A stretch of 64,000 nt of DNA. Source: Isoetes taiwanensis. Taxonomy: Eukaryota; Streptophyta; Lycopodiopsida; Isoetales; Isoetaceae. The stretch covers positions 1,069,654-1,133,653 of the forward strand of contig JAJEKV010000114.1 of assembly GCA_021234155.1 (NCBI GenBank). The letters are read 5' to 3'. The position numbers and the translations under genes were made by a program. Shown here piece after piece: positions 9,338 to 22,550 of the stretch; within the stretch, counting starts at the first letter, position 1; each line of letters begins with the position of its first letter. Below the pieces are notes generated by a model, which was not told where the DNA came from, made no database searches, and saw only the letters and a program-made list of their open reading frames with translations.

Positions 9338-12300
9338 CCTTTTCTATAAATAAACCCCACATTTCTCAGATAGCACCCTACAAATCTGCTCCTGCCCTCC
9401 TAGCCGATTTCTCAACTCCCTGAGGCGCTCTTGCAACCGTTTGTTACCCTCTTCTGCAATTAATCAATGGCAACTTCTGAATTCCACAGATGGTACAGCG
9501 CCAGCGCTCATGCTACTGAGGCCGACGTCGACCAAATCTTCCAGATCTTCAGGAAGGAGGTAGACGTCCAAGCAACCTTGCACGCGACCCCGGCTTATAG
9601 TAGAGTCTTGACTGAGTTCCAAGCTAGGGTAGAACCAGCGCTAGTGCAACTCCCCTTGTGTAGGCTATTTTGTTCCTAGGCAGGTCCCTGCCCGACACTA
9701 GACGATGTCCCTAACATCGCCAAATACCTCACAAACAAAGCGCCAGCACACGAGCCAATGGTCCTAATCGTCCAATAGGACCAAGTACTTCTCTTTCAAC
9801 ACCGCCCCCCGCATAATCTTTCTCACCCACCGTGTCGAGAACACCGTGGGGAAACCTCCATTCCCCATGGACGGGACCCATTGGCCATAGCAAAGAATAA
9901 CAAACGGCTCCTCACACAAGATGAAATCAGGAGCACGAAGGGAAGGAAGAAGACTTCGGATGAACAGAATCGAAGAAGAGGAAGACTACGCCGAGCTCGA
10001 CCAGGAGGAGGCGGCGACAAGCAGAGCAGAGTGGCAAGACTCGAAAAGAAGCCGTGCAGACTCTCGAGTCGCGCCACCCCTCGGGTTAGGCATCACAAGC
10101 CTAGCTCCCATTATTGTCGAAGGTGAGGAGTTTACGCTCCTAAGCGACATTCAAAACCTCCTGAGTGCGGGGAAAGGGAGTACCGACCAAGAGTTGCCGC
10201 ACCAACTCCCGAAGAATCGGACTTGGGCGACTTCATCGTCCGGAGGAGAGTCCCCGACTTCCCCTCCAAGTAAGGGAAGCCGACACTTACACGGGAGAGT
10301 TTACCTCCCACATCCAAGCCTACAAACAACATCAGGCCCATTATGGAGGCGTACAAGGAGGAGAACAAGCTACCAATCCGAGGAAGAGTTCCTTGCTCTT
10401 CGTGAACGATGGGGATCCGCTATGCGACCTCAAACATCTTAACGGCAAGCTCGTCCGCAAAGACCTCCCCGAGAGGACGGGGGCTTCAAATCCCGAGACT
10501 ACGGGGAGCTCACCACGGTGGAGGTTGATGACTTCGAAGCGCATTACGAGCTGGATACCGAAAGTGGCCGAGGGACCCGGCCTCGCGAACGACAAAGTCA
10601 CTACGGTGATTACCCGCCACCGCCGATGGATGGAAGAATAGCGTAATTCACCGCAAGTTCACCCCCGTGAGGCGAGGAAGGAGTGTCGTTGTTGATTGCA
10701 CTCGTGATTCGGCCCGGGCATGCGCTGTTGCCCCTTAATACCGGGCATGCAATCTCGTGAAGAGAGCGGTAGCACTCGACGCTCTTCGACTTCGCCATAC
10801 CTGGGTAGGCAAAGGCTGGCGGTGACGGCGACTTATACCTCCCAATCGCGGAATAGAAGACTTGGCAAGAGCATTACAGGTGGATCTCCAGCCAATGTTC
10901 TTAGGAACTTGGGCCATTCAAGGGGAACAGCCCAAGTGAAAAAAGTTCCCCGGAGGATAATCCATCTTACCGGCAAGCAGCAGAATGATTAGTCATAGCT
11001 TATAATTTTTGTATTAGTGTAATATAAAATATAAATATAATATTCTTTTGCACTATAAATGTTTTGTTGATATATTTTATGTCCCCCAACCATGCCAACA
11101 AACATAAATAATGCAGAAAACAAGGAAAACTAACCATATAGCTATGAACCACTTGTGTATGCAACTAGAGGCCTAAGCGCAGAGAACGACAAACCGCGGA
11201 ACTTATAGAGGAATGAGTCCGCCCAGGCCACGCCTCGCAAGGAACCCGCTTGAAGAATTTGGACAAATGACCCCGAAGAAGAAATATCGCAAATGAGGAC
11301 GGACCTCGAACAGATAAAGGCTTTGCTAGCCGCCGCACAAGCTGTGAGCAGTGTTCTGTGGTAACGCCAACCGCCGCAAGCATCAGCTCGTGAGAAACGT
11401 AGAGACAAGAAGAGGAGCGAGAGGGAAGGTCCCCAAATTCTGAATCCTCCGACTCAAGCTCGATTCAGACCGACTCGAGGAAGAAGAAGAGCGTAACCAA
11501 GTCCGGAAAGCGCACGAAAAGGCGAGGAACACCCCGGACGGACGACAAGGGGACACAAGAACCTCCGACTACCGAAAGAAAGTAGACTCGCATTAGAAAT
11601 GTTTGGAAGGCCAGAAGCTCGAAAGCAATTCTCAAAGCGAGAACAGGTCGCATGGAGGCGCAGGCTTGGCTTGACGAGATGAGCCGAATACGGCAATGCC
11701 TATGGTATGAAGGATAAGGATAAAGGCGGGTGGCAACAAATAACCCGGCGAGCAAAGACGCATTTGGTGGAAGGGCTATGCCAAGGCTCATGGCTTAAGC
11801 AGGATGCTTGCGTGTTCAAGAAGTTTGCTAAAGCCTTCTGCCGCCATTACGCTCCAAGAGAGCACAAGTCCAAAGATGATGCAAAGAGCTCTACGGGTTG
11901 CAAAGAAGGCAACAAGTCAAGATTTAAATACACGGAGGAATTTATGAGGCTAAGGTCAGATGTGCCAAAGTTAGGTGAGAAGCATGCAAAGGGAAAGCTA
12001 CATTGAAGGTCCGAATGAGGAGATCCGCAAGTTTGTAAGGGCAATAAACCCTAGAACAAGATGTCGGCAGAGAGTCCAAGGCAATAAGCTTTGCAAGGAA
12101 CGGGGACCTCGTAATAGCGGGCAAAGGCGGCCAGATTACCAAGATAAAGGCAAGGCAAAGAAAGGCGCCAAAATTTCGAGGACAAACCAAAATTTCACCA
12201 GCTAGAGCCCCTTATAGTGGCAATCAAGGGAAGCAAAGCAGGAGAAGAAGCAGTGTCCTTCAAAGACAAACAGAAGGGTCAAACTACTCCAAAGCAAAGG

Positions 12301-12590
12301 CGATCCTTTCTCAGCAGCCATGCCCAAGGAAAAGAGAGACAGAGTGCATAGAAAAGCGCCTTTGCTTCGTGTGTTTCCAGCCAGGCCACAGGGACAAAAT
12401 AACTGCCCATATGTTATGAGTGCAGGTTGCTAGCAGAGTTGGGAGATTGGGACACTCGCCCCGACGACGACGGCTGCGAGGAGGCCCGCGACTATATTCG
12501 TGGTGAGTGTCATATCTTTGCCGCAATAGATACGTGAGCAAGCAGAGAGCCAAGATAAAGTAATTTCCACAAAAAGGCCAAGGCCAAGTC
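9338..12590 (+). pseudogene. Outer chromovirus gag region
   Basis: Continues the outer element after the nested insertion. A 70-residue open stretch at 9467-9679 (MATSEFHRWYSASAHATEA) and charged stretches 9921-10640 are element-internal and otherwise unrecognised. The Retrotrans_gag core is at about 11700-12130: SWLKQDACVFKKFAKAFCRHYAP, YTEEFMRLRSDVPKL, YIEGPNEEIRKFV, in at least three frames. A CCHC-type knuckle begins CFVCFQPGHRDK near 12364, and its last Cys is lost to a one-base shift. It would form the particle and bind RNA; it is non-functional here. Confidence 0.75.
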
Positions 12591-15500
12591 ATTTGTAGTC
12601 CCGATAGATTTGGGAAGTAGCCATAACTTTGCATCCCCCGAATGGTTCAAATGTTGAAGTTGAAACCATTAAAGTCAAAGCCAAGGCCCGTTGTCTTAGC
12701 AAGTGGAGCAAGAAGGCGCATCGGCAGGTAAAAGAATCAACTTTGACATCGACTTGCCGTGGATTAAGATCCGTGATGGGGGCGAGGTAATGGGGATCGG
12801 CAAATACGACTTGATAATAGGTATGGAGTACCTTGGACCAGCAGGGCCATTATTGATTGTGGAAGCGGAAGGTGACCTTCCCAACACCCGACGGCAAGAT
12901 CATTGAGATAACAGTAAAGAAGTTGTTCCCATCATGCGTTGTATGTCTTCTAAACTACCGCTCAAGTGCATCAAGAGTGAGCAAGTGGCATACATCTTCA
13001 AGCTTGAGATTAGTGAGCCGGAATTGGAAGGAAGCAAAGAAGACAAGATGCTCGACAAAGTCTGCCGGCAAATAGCTAAGTTGATCACGGAGTTCCACGA
13101 TCTCTTTCCGTGATGAGATCAAGCAGCTCCCTCCTTATAGGGGTCGAAAAGTGCGAGATAGCACTTTTCGAACCAGGAACAAAGCCAACAAGCAAGGCTC
13201 CATATAGAATGACAACGCAAGAGTTGTCCGAGCTGAAGAAGCGATTCGTGGGAGCTGCTCGACCTAGGTTTATTAGACCTAGTGTCTCGCCGTTTAGAGC
13301 GCCATTCTTTTGTCAAGAAGAAGGATGGATCTTTGAGGATGTGCATAGACTATAGACAGTTGAATAAGCACACCATTAAGAACAAGCACGCCTCCCAAGA
13401 TCGACGACTTGATGGATCAGCTTCAAGGAGCAAAGATCTTCTCAAAAATCGACTTAAGGTCGTTATCATCGATACCGATAAAGGAGGAAGATATCCACAA
13501 GACCGCCTTCGGGACGCGGTATGGGCATTATGAGTTCACTGGTAATGCCTTTCGCTTATCAAATGCCCCCGCTTAACGCTCATGAGGCTCATGAACGATA
13601 TCTTCGGGAGTTCCCGGACACCTTTGTGATTGTTTTCTTTGATGACATTTTGGTGTATAGCGATCCCTTGAAGAGCACGTGCAACACTTGAGAAGGGTGC
13701 TAGAGAAGTTGAAGAGGCACCCGTTATGCGCCAAGTTGTCGGCGCCACTTCAATAGAGAAAGTGGAATACCTTGGTCATGTGATCTCGGCCATAAGGCAT
13801 CTCGACGGACCCCGCCAAGATTGAAGCAAAGGATTCAAAGGGTCGGGCCGTAAGAATGTGCACGAGGTCGGAAGTTTTTCTGGCCTAGCAGATACTACGT
13901 GAAGTTCGTGAAGAACTTTGCTAAGATAGCAGCCCCGATTAGCACGGACGAGGGCAGAGAAGGTGAAAGATTGGGTAGAGCATTGGCACAAGAAAGCCCA
14001 AAAGGGGTTTGAATTGTTGAAAGAAGCTCGGCGACGACCCCTCTGCCTTGACCTCGGCCGGACCGAGAAAGATAAGCTTGTAGCAACAGATCACGAGTAA
14101 GATAGCTACAAAAGCGGTGCTTATGCAAGAAGAGCGCCGGGTAGCGTATGATTCCGTGAAGATGAACGACGCCAGACGCCGCTACCCAACGCGACGATCG
14201 AAATTGCTTGCGGTTGTCGGGGCATTAAGAATATGGAGGCACTATCTCTTGGGAAGGAAGTTCCAATTGGATACCGACCATCAGAGCCTCCAATATGTAT
14301 TCACGTAACCACACCTTAATCTGAGGCAGCGGAGATGGATGGAGTTCCTCGAAGAATATGACTTTGATATAGTCTACAAGCCGGGGAAGCTCAATGTGGT
14401 AGCAGATGCGCTTTCAAGGCATCCCCTGACAACTAGAGTGCATTGCAACGCAATTTCGACGCCTCCAAATGACTTTGGTAAGAAGATTGAAGAGTCCTTG
14501 CCAATGGTCAGACTTCGAGAAGTATGGGCAAGCCTCTCTAGGGAGGCTAGAACTGATAAAGAGCGGGAAGCCTTCAAGCATTTTAAGAAGGAGGGCAACC
14601 TATTATATCATAAGGACAAATTGTGCGTACCAGAGTCATCAGGGGTAAGGAAATTGATCCTCCACGACACGCACAACAGCCCAATAGCTGGCCATGCGGG
14701 ATTCATGAAAACTTATTTCAAAGTACGCAGCAGCTATTATTGGCCAGAATGAAGAAGCACGTAGCTCGATACATCAAAGAATGTCACGCTATGTCGTGAG
14801 CCACGACGGCGAGCAACTCCAGAATTCGTGGGCACTAGAGCCATTAGCGGTGCCAAACGCTAAGTGGGAGGTAATCAGCATGGATTTCATCACGACTCCC
14901 AGAACAGCAAGAGGCAAGGATGCCTTGATGGTAGTGGTCGACAAGTTGTCGAAGATGGCACATTTTGTGGCCTTGCGGACCACGATACGACTATGGATAC
15001 AAAGAAAGCTCTTCACCAAAGAGATCTTCAGGCTTCATGGCATGCCAAGGGAGATTATCTCCCACGTGGATCCGGGTTCATGAGTGCCTTTTGGCAAGAC
15101 CTCTTTTGCGACGATTCGACGAAGCTATCCATGAGCACGGGCGTATCATCCTCGACGGATGGCCGGCGGAGCCGGACCAACAGGATCTTAGAAGACATGC
15201 TACGGAACTATATCTGGAATAAGCAAAGTATGTGGGAAGAATTTATTCACTTGGTGGAGTTTGCATACAATAGCACCAAGCAGGAATCGTCCCAAATGTT
15301 GCCATTTATGATCAATTATGGCCATCAGTGCCTAACTCCAGACACTTGGCACAACCCCGTGTCAAAAGTGGAAGTTTCGCGCCAGATGTTGGCGATATCA
15401 CGGCAAAGAAATGGAAGAAGTTCGAGGTTATCTGCTAGCAGCAAGAAGTCGACAGAAGAGCATCGCCGACAAGCATCGAACAGTCAGAGAGTTCAAAGTT

Positions 15501-15974
15501 GGAGATGATGTATGGCTCAAGATCAAGGTGAAGAAGGCGAAGCTTAGGATTGGCAATTGCAAGAAGCTTGCTCCAAGGTGGGCTGGACCCTTCAGAATAA
15601 TCAAGAGAGTAGGTAATCAATCCTACAAGTTGGATTTGCCAGCACACCTAAAGATTCATAAGGTCTTCCACGTGAGTTTGCTGAAGAAGCATACTCCAAA
15701 TCCAGACGAAGTCTTGGACACTCCAACGTTGTTGGAAATGACGGAGGAGCAACTGGAAATAGTTCCAGAAATGATTCTTGATAAAGCTTTCAAGAAGACA
15801 AGGAGGTCAGAGTTCCTCCAATACTTGGCCAAGTGGAAACACTTGCCAGTGGAAGACGCGACGTGGGTACTTAAGAAGGATTTAGTAAAGCAGTACCCAC
15901 AGTTTATGGAGCAATGGGACGGCAAGGTCATCTCCGAAGAAATCGGCTCAGGCATGTCGATTTGTGTAGGCTAA
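12590..15974 (+). pseudogene. Outer chromovirus pol: protease, RT, RNase H, integrase, chromodomain
   Basis: Protease near 12600 reads PIDLGSSHNF, where the middle active-site residue is L instead of [22 protein letters not shown] (about 13335-13390) and the catalytic FFDDILVYS near 13635-13660. RNase H: RIWRHYLLGRKFQLDTDHQSL (14229-14290) and DIVYKPGKLNVVADALSR (about 14368-14420). Integrase: the HHCC start HDTHNSPIAGHAG (about 14665-14703), then WEVISMDFITTP and ALMVVVDKLSKMAHF (14865-14965), and a C-terminal region within 15411-15700. Chromodomain: FLQYLAKWKHLPVEDATWVLKK near 15810-15880. The 15411-15974 frame (187 residues) is the longest intact piece. Numerous frameshifts break the rest. 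Confidence 0.88.
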
Positions 15975-16699
15975 TGCTTGTATAGATTAATCTACGCATG
16001 CAACCTATGCTTGGTATGGGTCGCATGCGTTGCTACCGAGAGAAAGGAGGTCATTAAGGAATGCATTGATAGGGAAAGCACCTTTAGCCCCATATATGCT
16101 TTGATAGGAGGAATCCATCCTTCACGCCCCCCACGCGAGAAGGATATCCTCCACGCTGGGCAACTAGAGGTGTAGGCATGAGCGGCATATAGGCATATAG
16201 GCGCCGCTCCACGGCCATTATGGAAGATTCATCCTCTTCCCTACGAGATTAGCCATGCATTCATGTAGATAGGTGGGGTGGTCACCATATAACCAAAATT
16301 TATTAAATAATTAAAAGCGGTACTAACGTAGTGTCGACCTGCTTGAGGCGGTAGAGCTCCGGAGGCAAGGAGGTCGAAGATGAAGACTTGCAAACACAAG
16401 TTTTGTTGGAATGTGTTGCAAGGAATGAAGAGTACCTCAGGCAATAATTATAGATATGAAATGTTGAAATTTTGTCTAACTTAAGATAGTGAATAACTTG
16501 TTAATGGTGTTATGAATTGATAAGTATTCCATAGTATAATGACGTAATAATGTTCTAAAAATATTACCTTAGGGTAATCTTGATAAATGTATAAATATTA
16601 TATTGTAGGCATCACGCTGATTGCGGGTTGCGGGTTGGGAAGATCCCAAGGTGGGGAGACCCCACGGCGCGGGACAAAGATCATTTCAAGGTGGGAGAA
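15975..16699 (+). other. Outer chromovirus 3' untranslated region and purine-rich tract
   Basis: About 0.7 kb after the pol stop without a convincing ORF. It ends in the purine-rich run AAGGTGGGAGAA (16688-16699) abutting the 3' LTR, the likely plus-strand primer. Confidence 0.6.
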
Positions 16700-18269
16700 T
16701 GTGACGTTTCGGCCACGATTATACGGTCCCGGGGCGTATCTTGCATTTGCCAAATCCACGCAGCATTACCACGCCCCCGGACCGACGCGGTAATGCCAAG
16801 CGGATAGCCGTAAGTAGCCCTAGGGGCAACTTGCTAGGAGTGTTCATATATTATTAATGTGCACATGTGCACATTAATGTGGGCACACCTTCCATGTTGG
16901 CACATTTTGCCACCTAGCCATTAAAGGCAAGTGGGGCCTTTCCAATTATCCCACATGCCAAAATGGGTAATTGAAACCCTAGCCTAAACCCCATGTCTAT
17001 TTAGGGTAGGAAAACCCTAGCTTGCTAGTTTTTTTTTAGATCCGAGGGTTTTAGAGCTGGGTTTTGGCTGCCCCAGAGCCAAAACCGCCTTCCGTGCCGC
17101 CTTGGCGAATTGCGCTATCGGTTCCCACAAACTCGATCAGCCCAGCCCAGATGGTTGAACTTCGGTGGGGGAGGAGCCACTCAAGGATCAGGGTATTTGG
17201 TCAATTTAATAGCTTAAACCGCCTTCTAGCCATAGAATCAGTAGGTTTTAGACTATTAAATTGCCCATAGCAGCTATCTAGATCTTAGATCTGGGACACT
17301 AACTAAAGAACCTAACTCTATGATTAGATCTAGTTCTTTAGTTCTTCCTGTGATGTATTTGGATGATGTATCTCTGAACTCCTTGTATTGGGAAGGGGGT
17401 AGAGGCCCTAAAGCTTGTAGTTGATGCTCCTAGAGTAGCCTCTCTAGCACACTTGTAGATTCGCCCCGTGTACAAGAGCCACACCCGGTTGTGGGTGAAG
17501 GGGCCGACCGGGTGAGAAGGAGGTTCATGTTCTCGGACTCTTGAACGATCCCTCCGGGTGTGTAAAGCCTCACCGGGATCATTGTGACTAGGCCTAATGG
17601 CTTACCACCGAAAGTGTGGGTAAGGCATGGGCTCCGACACCGCGGAAGTGGTGTACACTTTCCGTGGGTTCAAATCGAACACCTGGCGCTGGCCCTCTAG
17701 TCACCTTGAGTCGACATGTAGATCTCACGGAGGGAGTGATCCCTACCGCCCCATCGGGACCGGGATGATGACCCGGAATAGCCCTCCCCGGCTATGCACC
17801 CCATGCTACGGCCAGTCCCAACACTTTTCACCCTACTACTCAAAGTGTGCACAGAGGGGCTGACCCAGTGGACAACCCTATGCCATGTTCTTATGCTAGC
17901 CAAATCCATTGCCATGAATTACATGCGCAATGAACTCACGGAGGCCCAAAGCCGCCGTCATCCCCTTGAGTCTGAGCCTTGGGTAGGATTCCCTATGTGA
18001 TGTGCTGATCATGGTCTATGCAGGTGTTGATGTTCCACCCTTCTGGGTGGATGGAGGATTATGTTGAGTACTGACATGTATGTTTACGCTTCCGCAGCTA
18101 GGTAGGCCCTGAGGGAGACAGGGTAGAATGACACCTTCACTCTTCCCACTGGGACTCGTTACGGGTGCAGTGATACGTGGAGGGCCCTGTATTGGCATGG
18201 AGCTGGTATGAAAGATGAACTCCTGTTTGTATACGGTGAGTGCACCGTATATGAGTAGGGGACGCCACA
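16700..18269 (+). repeat. 3' LTR of outer chromovirus
   Basis: 1570 bp, TGTGACG...GACGCCACA. Its right 763 bp correspond to 1-763. It contains a 26-bp perfect palindrome at 16853-16878. The bases after it (18270 on) are host or flanking DNA; the matching target duplication lies outside the window. Confidence 0.9.
16853..16878. repeat. 26-bp perfect palindrome in LTR
   Basis: Reads identically on both strands, centred on the step between 16865 and 16866 (core GTGCACATGTGCAC), in the U3 part of the LTR. It could be a symmetric protein-binding site or a cruciform. Confidence 0.8.
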
Positions 18270-19845
18270 GGGAGGGAGGCCTCGTCTGTGAAGGGGTTTG
18301 CACCTGAAAATGAATGCTGAATGGGGTCAGAGCTTTTAGCAAGAATGGTAGTCCTGATATCTACGTCACAGTCTGTGGGATTTTTGAATGATATTTGCAT
18401 GCGCCACTACACTGACCAGTGCTTGAAGCTCCACTGATCTTCTTAGTACATCCCTAGTTTATCACCTTTGTTAGTTGGATTGCCATTCAACTTTTTGTTA
18501 AAATCCTTCGATCTCATAAGATTCCGTGGATCACATTTTCACAACATTGGAGTGTTAAACCTCTAGAGCATGATGTCAATATAAATATATTTGGTTTAAA
18601 CTTTTGGACATGGCATAATGCATGTTTCTCATTCATTAAATATTTCATCTACAGATGTCATTGTGTAGAAGCCTCCAATCTCTATGCTGAAACGGATTAT
18701 ACATGTCATTATCTGCGAGCACTATAAAATTGTAAGCTAGTTGCAGAAGAATGCTTCTCATAATCTGACCCCTTCTTTGTTGCCCATTCTGACCCCATTC
18801 GAAGGAAAAAAAAAATTAAAATCTTTGTTTTGGTTTATATATCGTTCATGGTATTTTTTTTAATATTTTTTTTCCAACCAAAAAAACAAGATCTTCCATA
18901 ACACAAAAAACAAAAAGTTTATAAGTAAGGTAAAGTTTATATGTACAAGAAATTTATTGTGGCCACTGCGAACATTTCTTTTTACCGTCTTGGTGTCAGT
19001 TCGAAGCCCAAACAATATAAAGGGCATTAAAAAAATGAAAAATTTCAACTAAACAATTCATTGATTGGTCAAGTTAACCAGTTTAATAGCTATTATCACG
19101 GTGGCCAAGGCCGCCGCGAACATTTCTTTGATTTCGACATGAGATGTTATTAGAGAATGATTGTTTAAGATTATCACTCAATGATTATGTTTGCAATTGT
19201 ATGCATCCACAAGATGCATTGTGGTATGTGAGTCCTGCATTAAAAAAGTCGTTTTTGTTCTTTCAAAACTTTGCATATGTATTGAAGGTGCATTAGATTT
19301 GGTCTTTTTTGCTTTGTAAATGACATGGCAATGTTTTGACTTTATCCCACTAGGGTAATAGTAATCCATATCTTCTGGTTCCAAAGATGGAGGAAAACTT
19401 GGAAAATTATCTAATAAAAATGTCATGTACCACATTTGCTAGAAAAAAGAAGTAACAGCATAAAGCGACCCATCCACTGCTTTCAAATATATAGAACATA
19501 TACCAGCAGATTGCTTCAATATGTATGTACTACATAATGTTATCTATTCAAATTAAGGATAAATTCTTTTTTCCATAAATGTAGCCAGATCAAGCAAGGA
19601 TCAACATATTATTTATCAAGCACATTGTTGTGCTGTAAGAACACATGTCTGCTATTGTTGGAGAGAATTAAACTGTTACATCATGTTACCTTTGGCAGTA
19701 GTAAGGTGGTCTGTTGCTATTTTCAGGCTTTGTACTTCTCCTTTTAGTGCACGTTTAGAGCTACATGCAACATAGACACCATTAATATATCATGGAAAAC
19801 GTGGGACAAATGCGCAAAAAGAACATCATGTAATCCTGATGCTAT
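18270..19845. other. Intergenic, two copies of a GC hairpin motif
   Basis: No gene recognised. Two related motifs sit at 18947-18982 and 19096-19130 (GTGGCC...GCGAACATTTCTTT); a fuller inverted copy is at 63807-63849. Confidence 0.5.
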
Positions 19846-21860
19846 GTGAACAGTGAAAACCAAAGGCACTGTCTTGGCATACAATTCTATCTATTCTCGT
19901 CAAAACATTACATAAATAGGAGAATTTATGCTACACAGTTAAGTAAGGCAAAGAAGGGCATGAGAAAGAATGTTGGCAACATTGTGAGAAGTATTGCCAC
20001 AAAAGAAGAAATCATTTCAATGTTAAATTCACCCGAGAATTCTGATATGAAGAAATCTGTTATGGACATGCTTCTTAATGAGGTGAGTTCTAAAATGGAT
20101 GCAAATAAAATTCAAAATGTATGTGATTCTGCTGGAATTAGTATAGCAGCTTATTGGTTGCTCTTCAAGCAATTTTCGGATGCATTGAACATGGTTGGGA
20201 CAAATAAAGTTATGGTTCCAAGGCCACACCATTTGAATATTGTCAGGGCAAGGAGAAACACCATGGTTGAAGAGATCCTTGGAGGAATGCACTCGATTAA
20301 GTGTGAAGCACCATTTACTAAATCAGTGCCAAGATCTAACAAAGGTATCCCCAATGACAACAAAATGATAAGTCTCAATGAGAGAAATAGTTTGTGGTTT
20401 GACCTGGAGAGCATTCTGAAATTTATGGTAGTTTTCTATAATATACATGAAGATAGCATTCACAACAGCCAGCTGGAGGTTTGTTTGAAGCTTGATGAAA
20501 TGGAACTCGGCCATAAAGTCAAGTATGAAAGGGTGTCTTTGACACTCATGAATCGGGCATTTGCTGCAAATTATGAACAACAAAGAATGTTAAAGAGGAA
20601 GCATAGAGACCCCGAGTGGTTTTCAATCCAATCCGAGGATCATACGTGGTGGTTGGGCCTTTTCCAAGTTCAGAAGGAGAATAATGAAGTGCTGAAATGG
20701 GTTTTTGAGCAGACAGGTATACCTATGCTTGTGGACAGCTATAGGTTTGTGTTGAAGGTTTTGGTTCTTTTTTGATTAATTTCCACCTGGCATCAGATTT
20801 GAAAACTAAGAAAGCCATGTACAATATTAAGTTCTTCTGGTGCAAAGACTTCTCGAATGTGCTTGTATTGCTGTGAGACTTTGAAAGAAACAAAAAATGG
20901 CCCCTCAAAGAGTACTCTAAAATGTAACCAGAGTTTAGCACCTGAAGGATAAAGATCTGATCCCAATTTTGCCTATTCCCTTGGATAGAGTTCACATTTG
21001 TACGCTGCATGCCCTTGTTAGGATAGTAGAAAAGATGATTTGGCTTTCAGAGTGCTTTGTTTGGAACATTAAAGATGAGAAGCAACGGAAAGAAGCTATT
21101 GAACGAGTGGAGACAGTCTTATCAACTGCAGGATTGCATGGTGGATGTGTGAAGCTGGAGAAGTATACTAGACAGTCCTCCAATGGAAGAAGCTCGGTTC
21201 CAGCCAAGGTGTCTATTGGAGGTGAGAGGGCAAAGCACTTTCTATGCAATGAAAGTGCCAAGGTAGGTGTATGGGACTTTGGGAAAAAACTCGTAGATGC
21301 AGAGATGGACAGAACCACTAATGGAAGAACCAGAAAAAGGCATGCATGGAATGCCTTGTCCAACTTAAATTTGTTGTTGCAGAAATAGTACTGTACTGCT
21401 GAACAGAAGCTGGAATTCCGAGCTGCTGTTAATGTATTTACAAAGGCATACATAGATGCATGGGGGGAGAGCGAAGTTACACATTATGTGCATATAATAA
21501 TTGCACATGGGCCTTGGTTTGCAGATAGGTATGGCAGCTTGGCCATATGGAACACACAAGGCATGGAAAAATCACATAAGCAAGCCAAGATGGTTTTCAA
21601 TAGGAAGACTCAACGAGGCGGCAATAATCTAACTTCTTGTCAATCCAATCCATTGGTCCAAATGGGACAATGATTCTATAGAGGAGTGCTAGCAAGACAT
21701 GAAGAGAATGTGGCAAAACGTGCCTCGCCAATTTTGCATGATGCAATGGCAGCTGCTATGAAGAAACGACAATGGGCTTGGTCAGAATCGAATGGCAGGA
21801 ATAAACTAAATGAGTGGAGAAGCAAGAGACAAAGAATTGGAACCAGGTATATTGTTATTT
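19846..21860 (+). pseudogene. Decayed protein-coding region of unknown, transposon-like family
   Basis: A 309-codon open stretch 19846-20775 has no ATG at its start (GTG); earlier exons or a downstream ATG are possible. The protein seems to continue with breaks. First comes a Cys-containing patch near 20850-20880 (CLYCCETLK in another frame), then 20969-21388 (DRVHICTLHALVRIVEKMI; GLHGGCVKLE). After a stop at 21386 it goes on through 21390-21670 (EQKLEFRAAVNVFTKAYIDAWGES; HIIIAHGPWFADRYGSLAIW; QGMEKSHKQAKMVF). It ends in a basic tail near 21840. The His-rich C-terminal block before a conserved QGMEKSHKQ is reminiscent of multi-copy eukaryotic transposon-type proteins. I cannot name the family, and no terminal repeats were found. 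Confidence 0.5.
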
Positions 21861-22550
21861 GATTTTTTATGAATCTCAAACTTTATAGCAACTGCATTTG
21901 TATCAGATTTGTAATGTATAGTACACTTCGAGCAAGTAATGTATGGCACACTTGAAGATGTTATATAGTTTGTATTTTAATTTGTGCATTTCAGAAACCC
22001 TAGACCAGGGGCAAATGAACCTGTTGTATAGTTTGTATCAGATTACAGATTTTGTATCAGATTTTGTTATGACAGATTTTGTATCGGATTTTGTGCAAAT
22101 GAACATATCAAATTCTTGGGATCAAGCTGTTATGACAGAATTTTAGAGCAAATCAGAATATCAAAAATCTTTGGCATATCAGAATATATCAGATTTTTAT
22201 TGGAACTTAACAATCAATGGCAGATTAACACAAGCACATGGAAGAGTTCTGAAACCCATCTCCATGAGCGCCTTCTGGAGATGGTGATACAAGCTGATGG
22301 CAATGCCTTGCATATGGAGCTAAGGATGCCGCCTGCTGGACGTGCCTAGGATGCCCCTGTGTTTTTTTTTTCAATGTTGTGCTTTTGTTTTCTCGACCAT
22401 GTATATGAATCTCCATAACTCATCTCCATAACTTATGATGCTACCTCTACTTTTTGTGATGGAACATGCCTGCTATGTACAGGCCTTTTGTAAATTCGTC
22501 CAAGTGACAGTTCTTTTTGGGAATATATAATATAAAATCTGCTTTCAATG
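21861..22550. other. Intergenic / 3' flank of the decayed gene
   Basis: AT-rich, with a local repetition of TTTTGTATCAGATT-type words at about 22030-22100 and no supported gene. Confidence 0.4.

Larger units (their letters stand above)
1..18269 (+). mobile_element. Outer Ty3/gypsy chromovirus, degenerate, interrupted by a nested element
   Basis: The right half of a 5' LTR (1-763) matches the right half of a 3' LTR (16700-18269) and is followed at once by a primer binding site at 765-776. The LTR begins TGTGACG and its 5' copy ends CGTCACA, a perfect terminal inverted repeat. Internal order on the + strand is a long leader with an extra ORF, gag, zinc knuckle, protease, reverse transcriptase, RNase H, integrase and a C-terminal chromodomain, which places it with the chromoviruses. 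The nested element 3283-9337 splits it. Its own sequence is about 12 kb, plus roughly 0.8 kb of 5' LTR lying outside the window. All reading frames are broken, so it cannot move by itself. Confidence 0.9.

Noticed and set aside
9467-9679. A separate host gene starting MATSEFHRWYS
   Set aside because: Lies inside the outer retroelement just after the nested insertion, is short and interrupted; treated as part of that element.
19846-21860. Assignment to the KDZ or CACTA transposase families
   Set aside because: Some blocks are reminiscent, but no diagnostic motif or terminal repeat could be shown, so the family is left open.
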